A DNA stretch of 42,267 bases from Spongospora subterranea. Taxonomy: Eukaryota; Endomyxa; Phytomyxea; Plasmodiophorida; Plasmodiophoridae. The notes under the pieces are model-generated. The model was not told where the DNA came from and did no database searches. It worked only from the letters and a program-made list of their open reading frames with translations. Positions 20,601-31,025 of this stretch are shown one piece after another. The stretch covers positions 1 through 42,267 of the forward strand of contig OUQQ01000158.1 of the NCBI GenBank assembly GCA_900404475.1. The letters are read 5' to 3'. The first letter of the stretch is position 1; the number at the start of each line of letters is the position of its first letter. Made by a program: the position numbers and the translations under genes.

Positions 20601-23434
20601 CAAAAGAACTGCAGTGCCGTTTTCAGCATATCGCCCCTTGAGGGCAGGACGTAAACTTTTCAGAAACATCGCCTGCGATGCTCCAAAATCAGCCTGTAAT
20701 TAACAAGGAGCATTAAAGGCAGCAATTCAGCAACCGCCATATCATACTGGTTGAGAGCCAGAACCACTAACGGCCTGATGTTCAATTAGCTGTTTCAGAG
20801 ACGTTTTGACCAAACGAATAATAGACTGGACACCATATGCACGAATGGCAAGGTGCTTGGAATGAAGCACAGCGGAGAGGTAATCGATACAAAATTCCCA
20901 AAGAAATCCAATTCGGAAGGTGTTGGCGGTAATTAACTTGATGAAATTGACCAGTGGGAACCTAAAAAACAATAAGGTTTAAAATTGCATTTGGTATTGA
21001 TATTACATTCTGTTAGGATCAGGGTTGGAATTCTCTGTTGTTGCACTATTTGCGAGAGAAGAAAGCGAAAGAGATCCGAGAGTGGATAGAATTTGCATTA
21101 GGGTTGTCCGGTCAAAAGAAGCAGACGAATCGAAAAACCCACCAAGTGCCTTGGTTAAGAGTTCAAATTCACCAACGGCGTTACTTGACGCAAAAAATGA
21201 ATATATAATGATAATAAACATATCCTGACTAACATTTTGCTGGAAAATAAGACTGCGTCAAGTTTCTCGAGCGTTGCAAAGATGACAGCCCATGATGGGT
21301 TGAGCTTAGTTGCGCACGCATGAAGAACATTAAATATGCACTTCATAGCCTGGAGATTTTTAGCCGACATAGAGCACTGAGACAGTTCATGGGATAATGA
21401 AACATCTGAATGATGCATCAGCAACAACCATGTAATCAGAACACATGTTACCAAATATACGGTCTTGCAAATTCCTGAAGCCAGGTGGCAATGTCAAAAT
21501 GCACAAGGATTTGACAAACTCTGCAAGAGGGGCCTCTCGATCCAGAGCAGCACATGTGAATATAAACGACTGAAATCCAAGTAAATAATATTGGACCTAA
21601 AATTAATCAATCAATTGGAATTTCCAGGAAAATGGGCTTTTCGCCACCTGCTCATCTTGGTGAGCATGGTCAAGAAGCATCATCAAAGCTGCTAAAATTG
21701 GGTACCATGACGCTATCAGCATCGAAGGCAAAACTTCTGGGGATGCTTCAGGAGATATCACCTGTTTAGATAACTGGTTGAAAGCGTTCACGATATTGTA
21801 AAGTGATTCCGTCGCCAGAGTAACGGCGTAACTAAATATATACATTGGCAACGGCAAGGCAGCTCAGATCATGAATCATACAGATCGTCATATTCAGGAG
21901 AATAATTTTCTCCCAGAAGATCCAGCCCTTTACTTTTTCCAACGTGAAATCTCCATAACGTTAACGATGTGGCCTTTTTGTCATCCTCCAGAGATATTTG
22001 ATTGGCAACGCGTCCTAACCCATGAGCCATCGATGCAAATATTTTGGTATTTCGTGGACCACAATCAAAATTGATGAAAAAAGACGTGAGCAATCTGAGA
22101 AACCGAAAGGCATTTAGATAGGAAAACTCAGAACCTAATCGAATTTCACCGACTTTGGGTGCTCGGTGAACACTTTAAAAGCTTCAAGAACGAGAACTCG
22201 CTGCCACAGATGAAATTCCGGTTCAAGCATTCGGATTAATAGCGACATTAAGGATTCCGATTCGATAGTCAGAGTCTTGCCATAGTATAAAATAATGTTG
22301 ACAACAGTATGGATCAGTCGCACAACAAGTTGGAAATCGCTTTGGGCGTTGAGTAGGCGAATAACCAGAGGCCTCAACTGTTAAAGAAACCGCGACTAAG
22401 ACAGATAAGTCAAAATATCCGGCACAATTTACCTGGTTGCGGATGGCGTCGATGAAAAGCTGGTGCTCTTGTATGAAACTTGCGTAATCTTTTGTGATGA
22501 AACTGATCAGTTCAAAGAGAATGGTACGCGGAACATCATGATGGACAGCAGTAAGCCACTGCGGAGGATCACCCGACGCCAAGAATAATAAATCAATAAA
22601 CAAACGGAGTGCAGTTGTTTGTGATACGGTCAGCGGACTGTCGATTCGAACAGCCTCCTGAGGATTTTCCTTCGGTTTTTGTGCTTTCATCGCCCTCTCA
22701 AATACGAGAGATATCACCTACGATGGAATATCAGACCGCGCGACGGTTGTTTACGGCAAATAATACCTGCTGCAAAGTCGCTACAGCTGTATTGTAAATG
22801 ATAGGGAGCTCAGATACGTGCAACCGGAAGCATATGCCTGCAAACACAGCCATCAGAGAGGTTACGGGTATTGAAATCTTCTTTCCTACCCAATGCTTGA
22901 GGAATTGTATCTTCTCCAGCTTCAAAAGTGGCAGGGTTTGCCAACATCGACAATGTCTGCAGTATTCGTAGGAGAATATCGGACTGCGTACTTTCCGAAA
23001 GAATTCGCAGAGTCCCAATCAACATCGCGACCGACGCTGGAGAAAGAGCTCCGAATGAAGATAAACGCTGCATCGAGTTCAACGACATCAGGACCAACGG
23101 AGGATGCTTAGTGGCACATGCCAATAAGAATGGCTGAATTATTAGATCAGAGCGCAACGCTAAAATACGTCATGTCACAAAACGCCTTGGGCGAAAATCA
23201 GGTTTGAGATTACAGACCTTCCATTAGATCAGACTCAATACGAGTGTCTTGCAATGGACGTAACCGTAAAATCGCTCTTTCTGCCGCCTACGACAATCAC
23301 ATAAGCCAACGCAAAATCGATAATCTGAACTACCCAACCGATTTGACCTCAGTATACTTTTTACGCGACTCTAAACTAAGAGTTCTGAGATCGGATTCAA
23401 CCGCCCCAATATGGGACAGCGCTGGTGACGCCAT
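17612..23434 (-). CDS. MON2: MON2 homologue, Golgi/endosome traffic HEAT protein
   Basis: A large Arf-GEF-related (but Sec7-less) scaffold that acts at the trans-Golgi network in traffic to endosomes, with Dopey and flippase partners. The N-terminus is MASPALSHIGAVESDLRTLS, then (after a 51-nt intron, 23288-23338) AAERAILRLRPL, then DLIIQPFLLACATKHPP, matching the DCB domain of human MON2. A further conserved block is ICFRLHVSELPIIYNTAVAT. The HUS-like segment has LFIDLLFLASGDPPQWL and LLIRMLEPEFHLWQRVLVLEA. The rest is helical HEAT-like repeats in many exons that I did not fully resolve. The end, ALLQAVLPTLFDCVGARDSS, matches the MON2 C-terminus and stops at 17612. The 5.8-kb span fits about 1,500-1,700 residues. 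Confidence 0.88.
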
Positions 23435-23830
23435 GCGTCCGGATTGTGTTGAATTGTCGTCAGAGGAGAATGTCTCTGTGCATTGCTATATAGGAGTAAT
23501 CTGATCGGTATGTTATCGAGAGCCGCGGAATCCACTCAGGTGTAAGTGACCACCTGGTAGACTGGTAGGGTCCCATTCACCAACGCGGCCACTGCCCACG
23601 AGTCACCGCAGTACATTTGGGTGTACAGTACCGGTACCCGCCAGCACTTGGAACATTATCATGACGTCAGATATCTCCGTTTATCAAAATACGACGAGAG
23701 GACCTACAGTTATCAATGAACAGCACCCTCATAAACTGGTCACCTATTGACACCACATTGCTTTCATGGAATTCATAGTTTCTAAACATGTCGAAGATAT
23801 GTGAGTAGAATGAAGGCTTTCGATCAAATC
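23435..23830. promoter_or_regulatory. MON2 upstream region with TATA-like element
   Basis: The palindrome CTATATAG at 23486-23493 is about 55 bp upstream of the MON2 ATG on the - strand. A 7-codon upstream frame (ATG about 23482) lies between them and could lower translation. No other feature is seen. Confidence 0.35.
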
Positions 23831-24223
23831 TCAGCAAGAGGACGTCAAAAACGGAAAACTTCGGTATACGCCCGTTCTGTGTTTCCCTTTAACTTGAACG
23901 CCAAGACAGGATGGCCAGTCTTCCTCGATATTCAAATTACTGTGAAACACGGCCTCGGCGGCGCCGGATGATGTCCGCCGTCCTGTTGACAAGACGCTGA
24001 TCGCGGTACCCTTGACAATGGGCCAGCACTGATCCATCGTGTGACAAAATCGGCTCCAGACAAGGATTATCTTGAGTGACATGAGCTCCTCCGTCTCGAT
24101 AAGAGCCCCATCACTTTGACCATCGTGAGCGGGTTCACATTTATCCATCCCGTTTACTCCTCTGACCAACTGAATCTCAAATGGAACGAACCCTTTCCGA
24201 GAGTGGCCCGCAGGTACATCCAC
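23831..24223 (-). CDS. Hypothetical protein, 130 codons
   Basis: The frame starts MDVPAGHSRKGFVPFEIQL. An in-frame extension upstream (LIPVSVEV) follows a possible CTTTCAG acceptor near 24256, so this may be the last exon of a longer gene. The alternating beta-like pattern VSVEVDVPAGHSRKGFVPFE recalls arrestin-fold or other beta-sandwich proteins, but I cannot support a family. It lies between MON2 and the ankyrin block. It could also be decayed sequence. Confidence 0.35.
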   Translation of the reverse strand: MDVPAGHSRKGFVPFEIQLVRGVNGMDKCEPAHDGQSDGALIETEELMSLKIILVWSRFCHTMDQCWPIVKGTAISVLSTGRRTSSGAAEAVFHSNLNIEEDWPSCLGVQVKGKHRTGVYRSFPFLTSSC

Positions 24224-24511
24224 CTCAACCGAGACGGGTATGAGTAATGAGTCCTGCTGAAAGCCGAATTACGATAACCAATTGATTAGTGTAGAAAATG
24301 CGTATTGCTTCCTCTGGATTTCATTTACGAGAATGTATTCTTTGACTTTCCATTACGTCTATCATCTAAAAATTTGAACAGAAAGTCCGGTTTACGTTAA
24401 AATGGAGACAGTATTTTTCTGCAGGAGAAACCCTGACAAATAGTTCCGTATGTTTTCCCTACAAAACGGTTAGAATCTGGCGGAAATGAGCATATCGACG
24501 TAATATGCAGC

Positions 24512-26663
24512 CTACAGGCCATCATCATCAGCGGCCTCTAATGCTGAAATTCCCCTGTGGATCACCTATACCAGGGATTGCGACAGTGTTCAACAGATTT
24601 GTCGCGACACTTGGCCTAAAGAGGGCGAATACCAGCACAAATATTACTGAAGAACATAGCAACACACACAACAAATTTCAAATACATATTGGATTGAAGA
24701 GCCAGTACGACGGTATTCTTAAACGCCATCGTTTGTAGTCCCTGGAGTGATATCGCAAGCAGATAAAAATACTGAACTAGATGATAATGATGAAGAACCT
24801 TGGGCTCGTCTTGATAAACAAAATCGACGCCTTCAATTGCCTCTGCCAATGTGTCGGCCATGTGGACTCTATATGGTCAGACTAGCAATTTTGAATATAT
24901 TTCAGATCCTCATAGTGATGTTTACTCATTGAATATGATGGCCTTGTGTAAGGCATTTCTCCCTTCATTGTCACAAGATCGAAATATGAGCTTTTTCAAC
25001 AATTGCTCCATCGCTTCGAAGCTGAAAACGTATCAGATTTTCTTGACGAATAGTTGTCAATGTGGACTAACTCTCGGCGTCGAACTGCCAACAATAATGA
25101 TCAACGTCCGCCGAGAGAGATCAAGCGGATAATACCCATCCTGAGGGATAATCAGGCAATTTATTGGAGTGAGGTCGATCATTTTCTGATTTTCTCATCG
25201 CAATAAGTGACAATATCGGAAGACACTGGAGTATTATTGTCAACAGATTAAAATAACGAAGCAGATCTCGATTATGAACATGGTAAAGGTCAACCCCATT
25301 CCATGGATAATCCGACGGCCACTGAACATCCCTGAACGCCAGTTACCATGGAAGGCATTTGCGAAACACACTGCACGGCTGCGAACTGCCCCAAATATGT
25401 GCTATGTGTCCTTTTCGATGAAATCTTTCGTTTATTGCTCTTACAAGGCTAACATTATTCCCAACCGTGATTTATTCGATCTCTTCAAGAACAAACTTCA
25501 GATCATCTTGAAAAACAAAAAACAGGCCCTCAATCATTGTTCCCAATGTGTTTTTTTGCGATATCGGCTATACATGATCATAATTGCAATTTCAGATACA
25601 TGTCAGGTCTTCATGGTGAAGTACGCAATCGAAACAATGGCCTTACTTGCCAGAATCTTAGCCCCAGACGTTAACAGCAACTCCATCGCTTCACTGCTAA
25701 AGAGCGTATCAGATATTATTGACGAATAGTCGTCGAAATTGAGCTAACCCTCCGCGTTGAGCTGCCAAAGATAATGGCGTAATGCAATCACAGTCCGATG
25801 CGTCGACATCGGCCCCGAGAGAGATGATCAAGGGGATAATACAGAACCTGAGGGAGTGAATTATGAATATATAGATATAATGAGGGCAAACTCATATCTG
25901 ACATTCCCTTATCTGCCGCCCAATGGAGACATGTTCGTCCTGTCTCATCGCAATATTTGACAATATTGTGATTTTCCATCAACAGGTCAACGGCGACGTC
26001 ATATCTAGTGTGGACAGCAGTAAATTACAGTCCCTGACCTGTGAATCAGTCCATATATGTATTACCGGTCACTGTATATGGCATTATATAGAGCAGTGCC
26101 TTTAACAGTGCCGTCTATTCCATTTACAGTATCCCAATCCGCTCCATTCTCAGTATCATAATCCTCACCATTTGAGAAATCGGGTCCCGCTCGATTTGCA
26201 GTTACGAAATCCGATTCACATTCAGAATCGAAATCCAATTCACTTGCAGAATCGAAATTCGATTCACATTCAGAGTCGAAATCCAATTCACATTCAGAAT
26301 CGAAATCCAATTCACTTGCAGTATGGAAATCGCCTTCACTTAGAATATCGAAATAAGCTTCATTTACAGATTCGGAATCCGCTCCATGTGCAGTGCCGGA
26401 ATCCGATCCATTTGAAAAGTCGGGTCCCGCTCCGTTATCAGGATAAAGGTCCGCTCCTTTTGAGGCATCGGGTTTTTCTCCATTTACAATATAGAGGAGA
26501 CCTAGCCCGCTTCTATAACATTTTTCAATTCTCTGTTGTCAGAACGACAGATAACGAAATTCCCTTACTGATGGTGATCAGGCATAGCCAGGCTGTATCG
26601 GATGATGATCCCCATCACCAACACCACCATGGGTCCTTTATACCTCCCTAATCTCGTCACCAT
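24512..26663 (-). pseudogene. Secreted ankyrin/octapeptide-repeat protein, copy A (frameshifted)
   Basis: Exon 1 (26663-26569) encodes a signal-like start, MVTRLGRYKGPMVVLVMGII, then YSLAMPDHH. A 56-nt intron (26513-26568) leads to about 15 acidic octapeptides. A further intron joins LYNAIYSD to ankyrin repeats carrying NHNIVKYCDETGRTCLHWAA and AMELLLTSGAKI. A linker, MADTLAEAIEGVDFVYQDEP, then KVLHHYH, precedes the last repeats. Near 24546 copy A has one extra base relative to copy B (GCTGAAATTCC against GCTGAATTCC on the + strand). This shifts the frame and replaces the copy B ending. It may be a pseudogene with an altered end, or the base may be a sequencing error. Function unknown; the layout suggests a secreted or surface protein. 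Confidence 0.6.
26121..26487 (-). repeat. 24-bp minisatellite coding for acidic octapeptides (copy A)
   Basis: About 15 units of 24 bp, each encoding eight residues of the kind x-D-F-D-x-x-x-E/G. LDFDSECE occurs three times, with variants SNFDSASE, EDYDTENG and ADWDTVNG. The 24-base period is easily seen on the + strand as repeated TTCAGAATCGAAATCCAATT. The array is entirely in frame. Confidence 0.85.
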
Positions 26664-27258
26664 ATTCCAACACAACACCAGGTTATTATTGCAATCCAAT
26701 AAGAATGAGACCAAGGGGCCAAACACTCGCCAACTCTCAAGTCAAGTGGACGTGCTTGTTTGACCGGCAACATAGCCAGGATACTGGTTATCTTATTATG
26801 TTAGAAGACCCTCATTTAATTAGATTCTCTTGCAATAGTACGTTATTTACTTTTACGGTTTTTATCATGATACTGGATAAGACAATGATAACCGTGATAA
26901 AGCAGAATAACATCTCTCTTATTACGGTGCCCTGGGATATACAATGGTCATCCTAATTGCAAGCTATTGGGGCCAGATTGAGGACACAAATAGGCATCAC
27001 GATGGTCGCCCATGGGATATTGTCAGACAGCGATTATTCGTGTCGGAAGTACATCAGGGTAGCTATTGCTAGACTTCGATAGTGGAAATTTGATGTTCTT
27101 TTAACAACAAGGGCGGTATGGATAACGGAGTTGTTCTGAGCAACTGTAGGTTATTTGCAACGGGTCCGATCATGTTTTCATTGTTGAATTGTCATGGCCC
27201 TTTACACGTCGGGTTATTATCTGAGTCTGCTCGACGATCATCATTCCTTCCCGTAACA
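26664..27258. other. Duplicated 5' flank of ankyrin copy A
   Basis: Homologous to 30076-30570 upstream of copy B and probably includes the promoter. No other gene is recognised. Confidence 0.4.
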
Positions 27259-27675
27259 TCATTCCGACCCAGGAACTGCATCACATCCCTGTGTTGCGAT
27301 CCTGGCCTCAAATCACTCCATTGACCAGCATGGTTCACCCCAGGCCCGCGAGTTTCGCGATCGGATCGAGATGGCGTTCACGAAGAGCGTATTGCTGAAT
27401 AGGGCGATGGATGAGCAAATGGGCGGTCATATATCGGCGATTCGTATCTGGTGTCCATCGCTCGCCGCATCTGTTCAGAAGTCGTTCGACGGCAGTCTGG
27501 TCGGAAAGTGGCTGAAATCTAGGAATAAGAAGGATATACGGCCAGATCATCCCGATTTCGTCAAGCTGTTACGAGATCTAGACGAGGGAAATGTTGACGA
27601 AATCAACCTCTGATCACGAGGTTCCGATCTTTAATTCGCAAAATGCTATAGATTCCCTAAATGGCAGGGGTTTTG
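27259..27675 (+). pseudogene. 3' fragment copy of the TMEM242-like gene
   Basis: Nearly identical to 33599-34027, starting at ATCATTCCGACCCAG inside intron 2 and running through the last exon and 3' flank. It lacks exons 1 and 2, so it cannot encode the membrane segments. Because intron sequence is included, it arose from DNA and not from mRNA. Over the approximately 81-codon frame shared with 33712-33954, six changes alter residues (V/M, P/T, K/N, V/I, F/L, L/F), with at most a few silent ones. This fits loss of constraint. Confidence 0.75.
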
Positions 27676-27988
27676 GATATCATGACGCCAGGTAAATAAC
27701 TGCAGGTCAATCTTCTCCTGCTGGAAACAATCTTACGATAACTAATTTTATTAATGTAGAAAATCCGATTTACTTTCCTTTGGGTTGAGCTACAAGATTA
27801 ACTCTTTGACTTTCCATTAATACGTAATCGTCTAAATATTGAACAGAAAGTCCTTTTTCAAAAATTGGTGGAGACAGGTTTGTCTACAGGACGAAGAGCT
27901 GGCTTTTTCAAAATTAGCTCACGTATGTTTTCCCTACAAAACGGTTAGAAATTGGGTGAAGGTGAAAAATGTTGACATTATATGCAGC
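27676..27988. other. 3' flank of ankyrin copy B
   Basis: Matches the 3' flank of copy A (24250-24511). I see no gene here. Confidence 0.4.
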
Positions 27989-30075
27989 CTACAGGCCATT
28001 ATCATCAGCGGCCTGTAAAGCTGAATTCCCCTGTCGATCAGCTATACCAGGGATTGCGCCTCTGTTCAACAAAATTGTCGCGACACTTGGCCTATAGAGG
28101 GCAAAAACCAACACAAATATTACTGAAGAACATTGCCAACACACACAACAAATTTCAAAATACATATTGGATTGAAGAGCCAGTACGACGGTGTTCTTAA
28201 ATACCATCGTTTGTGGGCCCTGGAGTGATATCATAAACAGACAGAATTCCTGAGCCAGATGATAATGATGAAGAACCTTGGGTTCATCTTGATAAACAGA
28301 ATCAACGTCCTCAATTGCCTCTGCCAATGTGTCTGCCATTTGGACTCTATATGATCAGATTAGCAAATTTCTCCGGTCCTCATTAGTGATATTACTCCTT
28401 CAATATGATGGCCTCGTGTAAGGCATTTCTCCCATTAATGTTCACAATATGGATTCGAGCTCCAAATTTTAACAATTGATTCATCGCATCAGAGCTAAAA
28501 AACGTATCAGATATTATTGACGTATAGTTGTCGATATTGGGCAACTTTCGGCGTCGAACTGCCAAAAATAATGGTGTATTGCCATCATCATCCGTTGCGT
28601 CGATATTGACAATAATGGGCCCGAGAGAGAGGATCAAAGAAATAATATCCGTCCTGAGGAGGAATCAGGGGATATATGGAAAGAAATCGGTCCCTAACTG
28701 ACATTCCCTTATCTACCGCCCAGTGGAGACATGTTCCTCCTTTCTCATCGCAATATGTGACAATCTTGTCGGTCATCGTGTTTTGACACTGGAATGATAT
28801 TGTCAGCAGATCAATCTACTGAACCAGATCTTGATGGTGAACAACCTTGGATTCATCTTCATAAACAGAGCACAGGCCCTCAATTTTTGTTCCGAATGTG
28901 TTTGCGATATAAATTCTAAATGATCATATTAGCAATCTCAGATACGTGTTAGGTCTTCATGGTGAATTACGCAGTTAATACATTGACCTCATTTTCCAGA
29001 ATCTTAGCCCCAGACGTTGACAGCAACTCCATCGCTTCACTGCTGAAGAACGTATCAGATATATTGACAAATAGTCGTCGAAATTGAGCTAACTCTCCGC
29101 GCCGAGCTGCCAAAGATAATGGCGTAATGCGATCACCATCCGCTGCGTTGACATCGGCCCCGAGAGAGATGATCAAGGGGATAATACAGAACCTGAGGGA
29201 ATGAATTATGAATATATAGATATAATGAGGGCGATCTATATCTGACATTCCCTTATCTGCCGCCCAATGGAGACATGTTCGTCCTGTCTCATCGCAATAT
29301 TTGACAATATTGTGGTTTTTCAGCAACAGGTCAACGGCGACGTCATATCTAGTGTGGACAGCAGTAAATTACAGTCCCTGACCTGTGAATCAGTCCATAT
29401 ATTACCGGTCACTGTATATGGCATTATATAGGGCAGCGCCTTTAACAGTGCCGTCTATTCCATTTACAGTATTCCAATCCGCTCCGTTCTCAGTATCATA
29501 ATCCTCACCATTTGAGGATTCGAGTTCCGCCCCATTTGCAGTACCGAAATCCTCCTCACTTGGGGTATCGAAATCGGCTTCACTTGAAGTATCGAAATCC
29601 TCTTCATTTACAGTAACGAAATCTTCTCCATGTGCGGTATCATAATCTGCTCCATTTTCAGTGTCATAATCCGCTTCAGTTAAGGAATCGGGTTTCGCCC
29701 CATTAACAATATCGAAATCTGCTCCATTTGCGGTATCGCCTAATATATAATTAGGATCTTCATTTGCGGTATCGGGTTTCGCGTCATTCAAAGAATTGGA
29801 ATCCCCTCCATTTACAGGATCAAGGTCCGCTCTCTTTGAGGTACCTGGTTTCGTTTGGATTGAGGTATCGGGTTCTTCCCCATTTACAGTATTGAGATTT
29901 CGCCCGGGTCTATATCAGTTGCAATTCTCTGTTCAAGATTTCCTGAATGAGAGATAGGGAGGTTCCCTTACATATACATATGGCAATCAGGCATAGCCAG
30001 GCTATATTGGATGGCAATCCCCAACACCAATGCCACAGTATAACTTGTATACCGGCTCCCTAATCTCGTCACCAT
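27989..30075 (-). CDS. Secreted ankyrin/octapeptide-repeat protein, copy B
   Basis: Probably the intact paralogue. Exon 1 (30075-29972) gives MVTRLGSRYTSYTVALVLGI, then AIQYSLAMPDCHMY, a convincing signal peptide. A 62-nt intron (29910-29971) leads to about 18 acidic octapeptides. A further intron splices AIYSD to RYDVAVDLLLKNHNIVKYCD, the first ankyrin repeat (GRTCLHWAADKG). Later repeats include SLGADVNAADGDRITPLSLA, EAMELLSTSGAKI, NIDATDDDGNTPLFLA and FGARIHIVNINGRNALHEAI. The ending is GIADRQGNSALQAADDNGL with the stop at 27989. A linker (x-VYEDE/VYQDEP-KV-HH) recurs twice, so the ankyrin part is itself an internal duplication. Introns fall about once per repeat. Function unknown; secretion plus a protein-binding repeat suggests a role outside the cell or in a host. 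Confidence 0.65.
29461..29887 (-). repeat. 24-bp minisatellite coding for acidic octapeptides (copy B)
   Basis: About 18 units with the pattern A/E-D-Y/F-D-T-x-x-G/E, for example ADYDTENG, ADYDTAHG, EDFDTSSE, ADFDTPSE and EDFGTANG. It is more diverse than copy A and fully in frame. Confidence 0.85.
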
Positions 30076-30557
30076 ATTCCCACTTAACACCAGGTAATTA
30101 TTGCAATCCAGTGAGGATAACACCCCGGGCCAGATACTTCCAAATGGCCAAGTCAAGTGGGCGTGCTTGAGTTGGACGGCAACATACCCGGTTAAATGAC
30201 CAAGTCGGCATGTCCTGTTATGTGTCTTTGGTTTTGGCGGCAATTTACCCCAATAGGGCGCCCTTGTATATATCACAAAAGGTACATCCCATATTGCCTT
30301 CAATACTGCATCAGCTGGCAATTAGGGCCAGATTCAGCATACAAATAGGAATTCTGGAAGGTCGCCCATTGGGCATTACAAAACGATATTCAGGTTGATA
30401 ATTGAAGCAGGACAGCTTGTCGCTACAATTCCAATGTTCCACATTGCGATTCTGTTTCAACAACACGGTATGGAAAACGGAGTTGGTTTGAGCAAATGGA
30501 GGTAGGTTATTGCAACGGATCCAATCATGTTACAACACTTGTATATTCAGGGCCATA
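30076..30557. other. Duplicated 5' flank of ankyrin copy B
   Basis: Homologous to the copy A flank. It includes the approach to the 3' end of the next gene. No separate gene is supported. Confidence 0.4.
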
Positions 30558-30906
30558 TTACAGGTCGAGGTTTGCGAGGCCATGGACGGGTGGTTCGAGG
30601 GCCTGGAGCATTTCCCTGTTTTGAAGTTGAGTTGCCGTAAACGCTTTTTCCTCTGTATTACATATGTGTAAAATGTTACTAACATCGAAGGCAAAACTGT
30701 CGAGACACTCGTAAATTGCAGCTATGTGAGAATAATATGTACTCTTATGCCCATCCGTCGCCAATTCTTTTCTCCAGTTCCCTTCTCCGTAAAGTTCTCC
30801 GACAAAGTACCTCTTCCCTAATCCCTTTATTCGTTTCCTGACGACAACCCATTTTCGTCTTCGGTAACGTTTTCGATAATTACCACGATATCAGCCCGAC
30901 TTTCAT
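30558..30906 (-). CDS. Unknown 100-residue protein, head to head with SPAG16
   Basis: Exons 30884-30906 and 30558-30837 with a 46-nt intron give 100 residues in a clean frame. The protein starts MKVGLISWKRIKGLGKRYFV. A helical segment, YYSHIAAIYECLDSFAFDV, is followed by NILHICNTEEKAFTATQLQN. It is basic at the start and helical later, with no signal peptide or membrane helix. The family is not recognised. The start codon is only 119 bp from that of SPAG16 on the other strand, so the two probably share a promoter. A flagellar link is possible, but that is inference from position only. Confidence 0.55.
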
Positions 30907-31025
30907 CAATGTTTGTGTTGAACAGATCGATTGAAAAACTGTACCATTTATTCTCGACAATTTGTCTGGCCGCATTATTTGAACTTCGGCCAAATAAGAC
31001 ATTTACTTGGTGGGCTTCAACGGCA

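Larger units (their letters stand above)
24250..27220 (-). repeat. Segmental duplication, unit A
   Basis: This unit and 27690-30570 align end to end: the same 3' flank (TATGTTTTCCCTACAAAACG at both), the ankyrin gene, and the same 5' flank (ACCAGGT..ATTATTGCAATCCA). Divergence looks like roughly 10-20% with small indels, so the duplication is not recent. Both units have the same orientation. Confidence 0.85.
27690..30570 (-). repeat. Segmental duplication, unit B
   Basis: Partner of 24250-27220, in the same orientation. The TMEM242-like fragment sits between the two units. Confidence 0.85.

Noticed and set aside
26121..26487. Regular 24-bp periodicity resembling a CRISPR array
   Set aside because: There are no unique spacers between units, the array is a coding minisatellite in frame, and the genome is eukaryotic.
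26172..26651. A 159-codon + strand ORF rich in repeated Arg-Asn-Pro-Ile-His units
   Set aside because: It is the reverse reading of the 24-bp octapeptide array. The - strand reading has the signal peptide, splice sites and ankyrin continuation.
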